A stretch of 6,660 bases of DNA from Candidatus Delongbacteria bacterium (lineage in GTDB: Bacteria; Bacteroidota; Bacteroidia; Bacteroidales; ML635J-15). The stretch covers positions 1-6,660 of the forward strand of contig JAQIDD010000309.1 of NCBI GenBank assembly GCA_027858215.1, given 5' to 3'. The stretch's first letter is position 1; the number at the start of each line of letters is the position of its first letter. Of this stretch, positions 1 through 6,660 are shown piece after piece. The translations under genes and the position numbers were made by a program. Below the pieces are notes generated by a model, which ran no database searches, was not told where the DNA came from, and saw only the letters and a list, made by a program, of their open reading frames with translations.

Positions 1-1097
1 TAATAAACCTGAGCATCGGGGAACCGGATTTTGACACACCGCAGCACATAAAAGATGCTGCTATAAAGGCTATTCGGGAAAACTGGACGCATTATCCACC
101 AGTTCCGGGTTATCCCGAACTCAGAAGTGCGATTTCTGAAAAATTAAAGAAGGAAAATAATCTGGATTATAGCCCTGACCAGACAATGGTTTCAGCAGGG
201 GCTAAGCATTCCCTTATTAATGTCATGCTTAGTGTTGTGGATCGCGGTGATGAAGTTATTGTGCCGGCCCCGTATTGGGTAAGCTATGTTGAAATGGTGA
301 AACTTGCTGAAGGCACCCCTGTTGTTTTGAAATGTGGCATAGAATCGGACTTTAAAATGCGTCCCGAGCAACTTGAAGCTGCCATCAATGAAAAAACCAG
401 GCTGATTATCTTTTCATCGCCTTCAAACCCGACAGGCAGTTTATACACAAAGGAAGAACTAAAAGCCCTTGCTGATGTGTTGAAAAAACATCCCCATATT
501 ATTGTGTTATCTGATGAAATTTATGAACACATCAATTTTGTGTCAAAACATCAGAGCATTGCCCAGTTTGATAGCATGAAAGACCAGACTGTTGTTGTCA
601 ACGGTGTTTCCAAAGGGTATGCCATGACCGGCTGGCGCATCGGATATATGGCAGGACCCAAATGGATAATAAAAGCATGCCAGAAATTGCAGGGGCAGTT
701 TACCTCCGGAGCTTGTTCTATAGCCCAAAAAGCCGCTGAAGCTGCCTTGAAAGGAGGAACCGATGCTTCTCAAAAAATGACACATAAATTCAGGGAACGG
801 CGCGATCTCGTCCTTAATCTATTGAAGGATATTCCCGGCTTGAAAACCAACGTCCCTGGTGGTGCCTTTTATGTATTCCCTGATGTGAGTCATTACCTTG
901 GTAAAAAATATAGTGATTTTATTATCAATAATTCCAGCGATTTGGCAATGTACCTACTGGAAAATGTACATGTTGCCACTGTCGGGGGAGATGCTTTTGG
1001 GTCTCCCGAATGCCTGCGCATTTCGTATGCTAATTCAGAAGAAAATCTGATCAAAGCCATAGAGCGAGTAAAAGAAGCATTGCAAAAATTGGTTTGA
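1..1097 (+). CDS. aspC: Aspartate-type aminotransferase, class I/II PLP enzyme (5' end outside window)
   Basis: PLP-dependent aminotransferase that probably moves the amino group between aspartate and 2-oxoglutarate in the cytoplasm. The frame is open from base 3, well before the first ATG at 186, and encodes the N-terminal family motif INLSIGEPDFDTP and then HYPPVPGYPELR, so the gene starts upstream. About 364 codons are present and roughly 30 N-terminal residues are missing compared with the usual near 400. Visible landmarks are the aromatic PYWVSY segment (about 270-290), SNPTG with the cofactor-contacting Asn (426-428), DEIYEH with the PLP-binding Asp and Tyr (513-524), the Schiff-base lysine in SKGYAMTGWRIGY (612-614), and the carboxylate-binding Arg in LRISYANSEENL (1017-1019). 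The wording of these motifs matches subgroup Ib enzymes of the Thermus AspAT type. The stop is TGA. Aspartate as substrate is inferred from family resemblance; a related prephenate or aromatic specificity cannot be excluded. The symbol is a family-level assignment. Confidence 0.93.
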   Translation, partial: INLSIGEPDFDTPQHIKDAAIKAIRENWTHYPPVPGYPELRSAISEKLKKENNLDYSPDQTMVSAGAKHSLINVMLSVVDRGDEVIVPAPYWVSYVEMVKLAEGTPVVLKCGIESDFKMRPEQLEAAINEKTRLIIFSSPSNPTGSLYTKEELKALADVLKKHPHIIVLSDEIYEHINFVSKHQSIAQFDSMKDQTVVVNGVSKGYAMTGWRIGYMAGPKWIIKACQKLQGQFTSGACSIAQKAAEAALKGGTDASQKMTHKFRERRDLVLNLLKDIPGLKTNVPGGAFYVFPDVSHYLGKKYSDFIINNSSDLAMYLLENVHVATVGGDAFGSPECLRISYANSEENLIKAIERVKEALQKLV

Positions 1098-1222
1098 TTT
1101 TCCTCGAATCTTGGTTTTTTTTAATACCTCCCAACGCCTCTCTTGAATTGGTTGTGAAAGGTGTCATTTTCTCCTGTTTTCAGGAATCCTAATAATGATT
1201 TCTATATTAAACAGATTTTTGT

Positions 1223-1230
1223 TATATTAG
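1223..1230 (+). promoter_or_regulatory. Probable Bacteroidota-type -7 promoter element for the T9SS protein gene
   Basis: TATATTAG lies about 45 bases before the chosen start codon and matches the Bacteroidota primary-sigma -7 consensus TAnnTTTG at all but one fixed position. It sits in an AT-rich stretch and would give a leader of roughly 35-40 bases. I see no convincing TTG-type -33 element at the expected distance, so the call rests on one box and its position. The rest of the 1098-1274 gap holds no gene. Confidence 0.45.
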
Positions 1231-1274
1231 CAAACTTAGTAGTAAACCAAACTAATAAATTTAAATTCAGACGT

Positions 1275-4200
1275 ATGAAAAAATCAGTATTTGTATTACT
1301 TGCAATGTTTTGCCTGATTGCAACACAAGTAAACGCTCAATGGTCTATTGATGCCGTTGAAACAGATTACACCATTGATTTCGAAACAACAATTTCCGGG
1401 GTTAATGAAGGAACATTTGACGGTTCCGGATTTGATTCCCTCCCGGCTACAGGCCAGTTAGATGCCAATGGCTGGGCAGCTTATGGTTTTGATGACGGGG
1501 ATAAACCTTTTGGTGACACGGCAACCATCGGTGATTTTGCACGCGGAACTTCCCCCGGTGGAGAATCAACGGGCGGTATTTATGCATTTGAAGTCGAAGC
1601 TGGAAATTTTGCCCTTGGGGTACAACCTGGCGGCAGTGATTTTACCCCCGGATGGTTTGGATTAAAAATCCAAAACAACACCGGACAATTGATAAATTAT
1701 GTGGATCTGTCATATAATGTTTGGGTATATAACGACCAGGACAGAAACCAATTGTTTAATGGAGAATTTTCAACGGATGGAATTAACTGGGTTCCTCTGG
1801 CAGAATTTGAATTTACAACACCCCAGACTGCTGATGCCACGCCTGCATGGAATAAAACGACCCTGTCTTTTTCAGATTTAATTGGATTTGAACTGGCAGA
1901 TGGCGAATTTATCTATTTAAGATGGTTTTCTGATGACGTTGCAGGATCCGGGAGCAGGGATGAAATTGTTATTGACAGTATAACTGTAAACATGAAGTAC
2001 GATTGCCAACCCATTTCATCATTCCCATACACGGAAGATTTTACCGGCAATTTTACCCCACTTTGCTGGACCACAGAAGGGGGAACCAATTGGCAGGGCT
2101 CAAATACAAATGAAGCCGGTGGCACAGCTCCTGAAGCTAATTTTCACTGGGATCCCAATACCACTGGAAATCAAAAACTGATCAGTCCGGTGATCAATAC
2201 TTCCGGGTATACATCATTAGTGTTATCATTCAAGCATTTCCTGGAATACAATACCGGTGGTTTTGATATTGGGATTGCTACCACTTCAGATGGTGGTGCT
2301 ACATGGGATACATTATTATCCATACCACCAATAGGTAACATCGAGCCGTCAGAAGTGTCCCAATTAATTGATAACATAGATATGGGATCAGCAACATTCC
2401 AGTTTTGCTTCTTTTTTGAAGGGGAATCCAGCGGACTCTATATCTGGTATATTGATGATGTTTTATTACGTGAACCTTATTCTGAGACTGATTTTCTGAC
2501 TTACAGTATCCCACAGCAAATCAACCCGGCTGATATTAATGATGTTGCTCATACCATTGATGTTGACGTTCCGTTTGGAACAAATGTAACCAACCTTGTA
2601 GCTACATTTACCCTGTCGGAAGGGGCAAGCGCTGAGGTATCTGGTGTGCCACAAAATTCCGGGTTGTCTTCCAATAATTTTACTAACCCTGTAGTGTATA
2701 CAGTAACCGCTGAAGATGGTTTCACATCACAAGCTTGGACAGTAACCGTCACAGAATCAAGTGCTCCTCTGGGTAGTGATTGTACTATTCCATTCACTGT
2801 TAATCTCCCGGCAGATCTGCCTTATGAGGACTTAAGCCAAACAAATTGTGGACTCGGGAATGCTTACGACAACACACTAATGAGCAGCTACGATAACGGT
2901 GATGATGCACTGTATGAAATCAACGTTACCGAAGAAATTGTAGTCGATATTGCATTAGATCCAAACGCAACTACTTATTCAGCCTTAGGTTTATTCGAAG
3001 CATGTCCGGGTACAACTAATCTGATTGAATATGCAGGATCACCCACAGCAGATATGAGGCTACTAGACAGCATGGTGTTAACTACCGGCACATATTATGT
3101 AATGGTAGATATCTGGACAGTAGGGCCATCTTGCATTTCTGATTTTGATTTAATTATTGATGTAAATCCTGTTTTTGATTATGTCTCAAATACAAGCCTG
3201 GCATTGAGTCCCGCAACTCAAACTATAAATGTGGATGAGGATGCTTCAGGATTGCTGGAAGTTGATTATCCGGCATCTGTATCTCCGTATCTGTCATCCG
3301 ATTTAATGACTGACGCTCAAATTGATCTTTCTGAATTGCCCGCAGGATCGCAAATTGAACTGTTTAGCGGTGCTTCCTCTCTTGGCAGCTACACCGTTAC
3401 CGGCGGTGAAACCGTATGGGCAAGTGAGGCTTTTTCCGTGGTCTCCCGTGTGCAGGCTGACTTAACAGCAGGACAATCTTTTGATTGGGACATTGTTATC
3501 TCAACCCTTACCGAAGGAACATACAATGTTACCGCTACCATGTATCTTGGTACAAATGCAAACCTGGATGCTGAAACAAACATTTCCTCCATGGATGCTG
3601 ATGAAATGGAAATTGTGGTTGAACCTTTGGTGGTAGATCTTGCTCTAACACAATCTGCCAGTGGATTTGATTGTGATTTTACTGACACTGAACCAATTCC
3701 CGTTGAGTTTGAAAATGTAGGGGAAGCTATTATTGCTGCCGGGGAAACCATAGGTTTTACGTTTACAGACGGAGGGCCGATCATTAATGAAGACTTTACA
3801 CTTACAGGGGATCTTTCACCCGGAGAGTCTTTTACTGGTTTTACAACAGCAACCATAGATTTATCTGCCATTGGAACTTATATATTTGAAGCTTATCTTG
3901 ATTATGCTGAAGATGCAAACACATCCAATGATACCATCGAAGGCTATTTTGTACACTTCAGCCAGGAAATCGAATTTGTGGATGCTGTCAACGATACCAT
4001 TTCAATCAATGCTAATGACTATCCCTATACCATTGAAACCAATGTCTATTACACGCCGGATTCAACCCTGACACCAGCATACCTCTGGGACGGCGGTGAA
4101 ACTACCTCAACGCTTGATGTAAACGCTGACGGATGGTATTACCTCACGGTTACCACCAATGGATGCACAGTAGAAGATTCTGTGTACGTAGATTCATACA

Positions 4201-4469
4201 CCACCATTGAAGGTGACAAAACTACTGATTTCGCTATTTATCCTAATCCGACTGAAGGCGATATCATGCTTGAAATGACACTCGTTGAAAAACAGGATGT
4301 GGTCATCACCATAACCAACAGCAGTGGCCAGATCGTTGGCACTTACAAGTTCGATGATGTGGATCAACTCAGAGAACCTATTGATCTGAATGGTGTAGCA
4401 AAAGGATTGTACAACCTGCGCATCAATGCCGGAGACAATTACTACACCTGTCAGATGGTGGTAAAATAG
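1275..4469 (+). CDS. Large secreted multi-domain beta-sandwich protein with T9SS type A sorting domain
   Basis: A 1064-residue exported protein of unknown specific function, probably a surface adhesin or extracellular structural protein. Start: ATG at 1275, because it begins a clean Sec signal peptide (MKK, hydrophobic core, VNA then Q, cleavage near residue 21); the frame is open back to 1161 but those 38 residues would bury the signal. Regions in order: N-terminal jelly-roll-like region (about 27-239); MAM/cleaved-adhesin-like region (243-398, starting near FPYTEDF and ending WYIDDVLL); DUF5018-like Ig fold (406-494, ending VVYTVTAEDGFTSQAWTVTV); pre-peptidase-like region with four cysteines (503, 525, 577, 620) that could make two disulfides; a stretch I cannot assign (632-783); a CARDB-like region (785-894, ending in SNDTIEGY); a SprB/PKD-like Ig repeat (897-974, LWDGGETTSTL); and the sorting domain (978-1064) with YPNPTEG, SSGQIV and GLYNLRI. 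The sorting domain is the strongest call: it directs passage through the outer-membrane T9SS translocon and is normally cleaved. No catalytic motif is visible. The passenger is extremely acidic. No Shine-Dalgarno precedes the ATG. Stop is TAG. Domain names are by eye, without profile searches. Confidence 0.92.
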   Translation: MKKSVFVLLAMFCLIATQVNAQWSIDAVETDYTIDFETTISGVNEGTFDGSGFDSLPATGQLDANGWAAYGFDDGDKPFGDTATIGDFARGTSPGGESTGGIYAFEVEAGNFALGVQPGGSDFTPGWFGLKIQNNTGQLINYVDLSYNVWVYNDQDRNQLFNGEFSTDGINWVPLAEFEFTTPQTADATPAWNKTTLSFSDLIGFELADGEFIYLRWFSDDVAGSGSRDEIVIDSITVNMKYDCQPISSFPYTEDFTGNFTPLCWTTEGGTNWQGSNTNEAGGTAPEANFHWDPNTTGNQKLISPVINTSGYTSLVLSFKHFLEYNTGGFDIGIATTSDGGATWDTLLSIPPIGNIEPSEVSQLIDNIDMGSATFQFCFFFEGESSGLYIWYIDDVLLREPYSETDFLTYSIPQQINPADINDVAHTIDVDVPFGTNVTNLVATFTLSEGASAEVSGVPQNSGLSSNNFTNPVVYTVTAEDGFTSQAWTVTVTESSAPLGSDCTIPFTVNLPADLPYEDLSQTNCGLGNAYDNTLMSSYDNGDDALYEINVTEEIVVDIALDPNATTYSALGLFEACPGTTNLIEYAGSPTADMRLLDSMVLTTGTYYVMVDIWTVGPSCISDFDLIIDVNPVFDYVSNTSLALSPATQTINVDEDASGLLEVDYPASVSPYLSSDLMTDAQIDLSELPAGSQIELFSGASSLGSYTVTGGETVWASEAFSVVSRVQADLTAGQSFDWDIVISTLTEGTYNVTATMYLGTNANLDAETNISSMDADEMEIVVEPLVVDLALTQSASGFDCDFTDTEPIPVEFENVGEAIIAAGETIGFTFTDGGPIINEDFTLTGDLSPGESFTGFTTATIDLSAIGTYIFEAYLDYAEDANTSNDTIEGYFVHFSQEIEFVDAVNDTISINANDYPYTIETNVYYTPDSTLTPAYLWDGGETTSTLDVNADGWYYLTVTTNGCTVEDSVYVDSYTTIEGDKTTDFAIYPNPTEGDIMLEMTLVEKQDVVITITNSSGQIVGTYKFDDVDQLREPIDLNGVAKGLYNLRINAGDNYYTCQMVVK

Positions 4470-4492
4470 TCTGATAACAACATATCACACTG

Positions 4493-4523
4493 AAAAATCC
4501 CGTCAAAACTGGCGGGATTTTTT
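4493..4523. terminator. Intrinsic terminator, probably bidirectional, between convergent genes
   Basis: A hairpin with a 13-base left arm (4493-4505), AAAC loop (4506-4509) and 13-base right arm (4510-4522), all paired with one G-T wobble. The core is GC-rich (CCCG/CGGG), flanked by an A-run on the left and a T-run on the right. It begins 23 bases after the stop of the T9SS protein gene and lies about 50 bases beyond the stop of prfB on the other strand. Both strands read as stem plus U-run, so it can serve both genes. Confidence 0.9.
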
Positions 4524-4570
4524 AATGTGTTTTTATGAAACCAATTACTGATTTGAAGTACATACACTCA

Positions 4571-5663
4571 TCACAATGTACCTCCGAACCTCATCAGAAA
4601 TGCTTTGATAAAAGGATTAAGATTGCCATCCATCACGGCCTGCACATTCCCTGTTTCGTAGTTAGTTCGCAGATCTTTGACCATTTTATAGGGATGCATG
4701 ACGTATGAACGGATTTGAGAACCCCATTCAATTTTCTTTTTGCCTTCTTCGATTTTACTTTTTTCTTCCTGTTGTTTTTGAAGCTCCAGTTGATATAATT
4801 GGGACTTCAGTAACCGCAGGGCATTGTTTTTGTTTTTATGCTGTGAACGGGTTTCTGTGTTTTCAATGGTAATGCCTGTAGGCATATGTTTCAACCTTAC
4901 TCCGGTTTCGAGTTTGTTTACGCCTTGTCCGCCTGCACCACCGCTTCTGAAGGTATCCCATTCGATGTCTGCGGGATTGATTCCAATGTCAATATCCTCA
5001 TCAATGAGGGGGTAAACAAAAACAGAAGCAAAGGAAGTATGCCTTTTATGAGCAGAATCAAATGGCGATAACCTAACAAGCCTGTGTACGCCATTTTCGC
5101 TTTTAAGGTATCCGTATGCGAATTCACCTGAAAACTCCAGTGTTACAGATTTAACACCAACCTGGTCGCCTTCGCTCATGTGAATTTGTTTGACTTTATA
5201 ATTGTTGGTTTCGCCCCAGCGGATATACATTCTCATCAACATATCAGCCCAGTCATTGCTTTCAGTTCCTCCTGCACCTGCATTGATGGTCATTACGGCA
5301 TCCATGTGATCTTCTTTGTTGCGTAACATGTTTTTTAATTCCAGGTCTTCAAGGGCCTGCAAGAAATCCTCATGGGCAGCATTTAATTCATCTTCTGAAA
5401 CATCGTCATCATCGGCGAAATCCAGAAGAACTTCAAGATCCCCAAGCTTGGTTTTTACATGGTTATAGGCATTAACCCAGCTTTTTTCATATGAAATTTG
5501 TTTGAGCAATTGCTGAGCTTTATCGGAATTATCCCAGAAATCTGGTGCCTGGGATTCTTTTTCGAGTGTTTCTATCTTATCAAGTCTGTTGTCAATGTCA
5601 AAGATACCCCCTTAGCACTTCCGTACGCTTCCGAAGCTGCTTAAACTCTTCTTTTGTAATCAT
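4571..5663 (-). CDS. prfB: Peptide chain release factor 2, expressed by programmed +1 frameshift
   Basis: RF2 recognises UGA and UAA stop codons in the ribosomal A site and triggers peptide release. The coding sequence is split: ATG at 5663-5661 opens a 21-codon frame ending ...VLRGYL, followed by in-frame TGA (5600-5598). Skipping T5600 continues with D-I-D-N-R-L in the +1 frame to the TGA stop at 4571-4573. The product is 363 residues, close to the 365 of E. coli RF2. The N-terminal helical domain contains the typical APDFWDN segment. The stop-codon reading tripeptide SPF is at about 199-201 (RLVRLSPFDSAHKRHTSFAS) and separates RF2 from RF1, which carries PxT. The catalytic GGQ is at about 244-246 within RSGGAGGQGVNKLET, with Ser at the site equivalent to E. 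coli residue 246. The C-terminal HPYKMVKDLRTNYETGN is also typical. A simple ORF caller would start at an internal TTG (5509) and lose 51 residues. The gene lies downstream of queA on the same strand with a 182-bp gap, so it is probably transcribed separately. No Shine-Dalgarno precedes the ATG. Confidence 0.96.
5597..5612 (-). promoter_or_regulatory. prfB: prfB programmed +1 frameshift (recoding) site
   Basis: On the minus strand the sequence reads AGGGGGTATCTTTGAC. AGGGGG is an internal Shine-Dalgarno-like element (5612-5607), TAT a three-base spacer, CTT the slippery P-site codon (5603-5601) and TGA the in-frame stop (5600-5598) followed by C, a weak termination context. This is the same arrangement as the well-studied E. 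coli prfB site. When RF2 is scarce, slow termination lets the peptidyl-tRNA slip from CUU to UUU and RF2 is made, which gives negative feedback. The protein is homologous to RF2 on both sides of the site, so this is not a broken gene. Confidence 0.95.
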
Positions 5664-5720
5664 AACAATACGTGTTTAGATCGTGTTTGTTTATTAAGTC
5701 AGTACCGCTTGTCAATAAAG

Positions 5721-5748
5721 TCATAGTGTTTGAGTCATAATGTTCAAG
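5721..5748. repeat. Imperfect 14-bp tandem repeat upstream of prfB
   Basis: Two adjacent 14-base units, 5721-5734 and 5735-5748, agree at 11 of 14 positions (TCATAGTGTTTGAG and TCATAATGTTCAAG). They lie about 60-85 bases before the prfB start codon. Spacing by about one and a half helical turns could suit a regulator, but no known operator is recognised and chance similarity is possible in this AT-rich gap. Confidence 0.35.
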
Positions 5749-5762
5749 ATCGAGGCGTTTGA

Positions 5763-5808
5763 AAATTTTAAACCGCCGTATACTAAAGTATTCGAGGATT
5801 TAAAATTT
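5763..5808. repeat. Composite inverted repeat between queA and prfB
   Basis: The outer arms 5763-5774 and 5796-5808 pair over 12 base pairs with one bulged base (A5798). Inside, 5777-5783 and 5788-5794 pair with one T-T mismatch around a TAAA loop. The result is a nearly continuous stem-loop centred in the 182-bp gap, about 40 bases after the queA stop and about 100 bases before the prfB start. Stems are AT-rich and no long T-run follows on the minus strand, so it is at best an atypical queA terminator; a leader structure or protein-binding site is also possible. The rest of the gap shows no gene and no clear promoter box. Confidence 0.5.
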
Positions 5809-5845
5809 GAGCAACAACGAAGATATTGGACTTTATGGACAAACA

Positions 5846-6660
5846 CTATATAATGAGCATGGCATCACCGTAGGTTCCAAATCTGTATTTTTCTTCGATA
5901 GCAACTTTGTATGCATGCATCAATGTATCATATCCCGCAAAAGCACAAGCCATCATAAATAAGGTAGATTTTGGTAAATGAAAATTTGTGATCATGCTTG
6001 TTGGTACATGAATTTCGTATGGTGGAAAGATGAACAGGTTTGTCCAGCCTTGATAGGGCTTAAGCAATCCCATTATGGATTTACTGCTTTCCAGTGTACG
6101 TAAAACCGTTGTGCCAACAGCACATATTTGTTGTTTGTGTTCTTTTGCTTTATTGACGATGTCAGCAGTTTCCTGCGGGATATATATTTCTTCACTGTCA
6201 ATCTTATGTTTTGTCAGGTCTTCTACTTCTACATTACGAAAATTGCCAAGTCCGACATGCAAAGTAATAAAGCCAAAATTAATACCAATAATCTCAAGGC
6301 GTTTTAGCAATTCGCGGTTGAAATGCATACCTGCTGTGGGCGCAGCAACAGCCCCTTCTTTGCTGGCAAAAATGGTTTGATAACGGTTTTTATCATCTTC
6401 TTCCACAGGCCGGTGAATAAACTTGGGAAGCGGAGTCTCACCCAGTTTGTATAACGTGTCTTTAAAATCTTCGTAGGGGCCGTCGTAAAGAAATCTGAGT
6501 GTACGTCCCCGTGAAGTTGTGTTATCAATAACTTCGGCAACAAGCATATCGTCATCACCAAAATACAATTTATTACCAATCCGGATTTTACGCGCTGGAT
6601 CAACCAACACATCCCATAGGCGTTGTTCTTCATTTAATTCTCGCAACAAAAACACTTCAA
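5846..6660 (-). CDS. queA: S-adenosylmethionine:tRNA ribosyltransferase-isomerase (5' end outside window)
   Basis: QueA transfers and isomerises the ribosyl part of S-adenosylmethionine onto 7-aminomethyl-7-deazaguanine at tRNA position 34, making epoxyqueuosine, the penultimate queuosine intermediate, in the cytoplasm. The visible 271 codons carry family signatures in order: LGETPLPKFIHRP, RYQTIFASKEGAVAAPTAGMHF, TLHVGLGNFRNV, AVGTTVLRTLES, VPTSMITNFHLPKSTL and EEKYRFGTYGDAM near the C-terminus. The reading frame stays open to the right edge, reading ...EVFLLRELNEEQRLW, which corresponds to the IEVL-type segment of E. coli QueA. The GTG at 6655 is therefore an internal valine codon and not the start. 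About 80 N-terminal residues are missing compared with the usual 350 or so. The stop is TAG. It lies upstream of prfB on the same strand. The assignment is secure; substrates are known from the family and not shown here. Confidence 0.95.
   Translation of the reverse strand, partial: EVFLLRELNEEQRLWDVLVDPARKIRIGNKLYFGDDDMLVAEVIDNTTSRGRTLRFLYDGPYEDFKDTLYKLGETPLPKFIHRPVEEDDKNRYQTIFASKEGAVAAPTAGMHFNRELLKRLEIIGINFGFITLHVGLGNFRNVEVEDLTKHKIDSEEIYIPQETADIVNKAKEHKQQICAVGTTVLRTLESSKSIMGLLKPYQGWTNLFIFPPYEIHVPTSMITNFHLPKSTLFMMACAFAGYDTLMHAYKVAIEEKYRFGTYGDAMLII

Noticed and set aside
1098..1122. Possible terminator after the aminotransferase (eight-T run at 1115-1122)
   Set aside because: Only a four-base GATT/AATC stem precedes the T-run; too weak to call.
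1172..1185. TCCTG-TTTT-CAGGA small hairpin upstream of the T9SS gene
   Set aside because: A five-bp perfect stem with no T-run and no known role; expected by chance at this length.
1161..1274. 38-residue N-terminal extension of the T9SS protein from an upstream ATG
   Set aside because: It would place charged residues (KFKFRR) and another hydrophobic patch before a textbook signal peptide starting at 1275, and the probable promoter element lies inside it.
3389..3871. 160-codon open frame on the minus strand
   Set aside because: It lies wholly antisense to the T9SS protein gene and is Ser/Val/Thr-rich, as expected for a shadow of that coding sequence; no family motif.
5507..5509. TTG as the start of a 312-residue release factor
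   Set aside because: The frame continues upstream with conserved RF2 sequence (APDFWDN) to the recoding site; the true start is the ATG at 5663.
5598..5600. In-frame TGA in prfB as a pseudogene mutation or sequencing error
   Set aside because: The surrounding sequence is the canonical RF2 frameshift signal, and homology resumes exactly in the +1 frame.
6653..6655. GTG as the queA start codon
   Set aside because: The frame stays open to the window edge and the residues before it fit the family alignment; about 80 N-terminal residues would otherwise be absent.

Overview
The window looks like an ordinary chromosomal segment of a member of the Bacteroidota. The main reason is a large secreted protein that ends in a type IX secretion (Por/T9SS) C-terminal sorting domain, a system largely confined to that phylum. 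Supporting signs are start codons without Shine-Dalgarno sequences and a TAnnTTTG-like promoter element.

Layout, left to right: (1) the 3' part of a class I/II PLP-dependent aspartate-type aminotransferase on the + strand, cut by the left edge; (2) a 177-bp gap with a likely promoter; (3) a 1064-residue Sec-exported, multi-domain beta-sandwich protein with a T9SS sorting tail on the + strand; (4) a strong terminator hairpin, A-rich on one side and T-rich on the other, between convergent genes; (5) prfB (peptide chain release factor 2) on the - strand, split over two frames by the classical programmed +1 frameshift at an internal UGA; (6) a 182-bp gap holding a composite inverted repeat and a short tandem repeat but no gene; (7) the 3' part of queA (queuosine tRNA modification) on the - strand, cut by the right edge.

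The genes do not form one functional system. The aminotransferase serves amino-acid metabolism, and prfB and queA both serve translation (termination and tRNA wobble-base modification) and point the same way. The T9SS protein is a surface or secreted product with its own promoter and terminator. I see no mobile element, CRISPR array, tRNA or rRNA gene.

The most notable observations are three. The prfB recoding site has an internal SD-like element although visible starts in the window have none. The T9SS protein has a 661-residue lysine-free, extremely acidic stretch. The queA-prfB gap has a composite hairpin. No wholly new system is evident.
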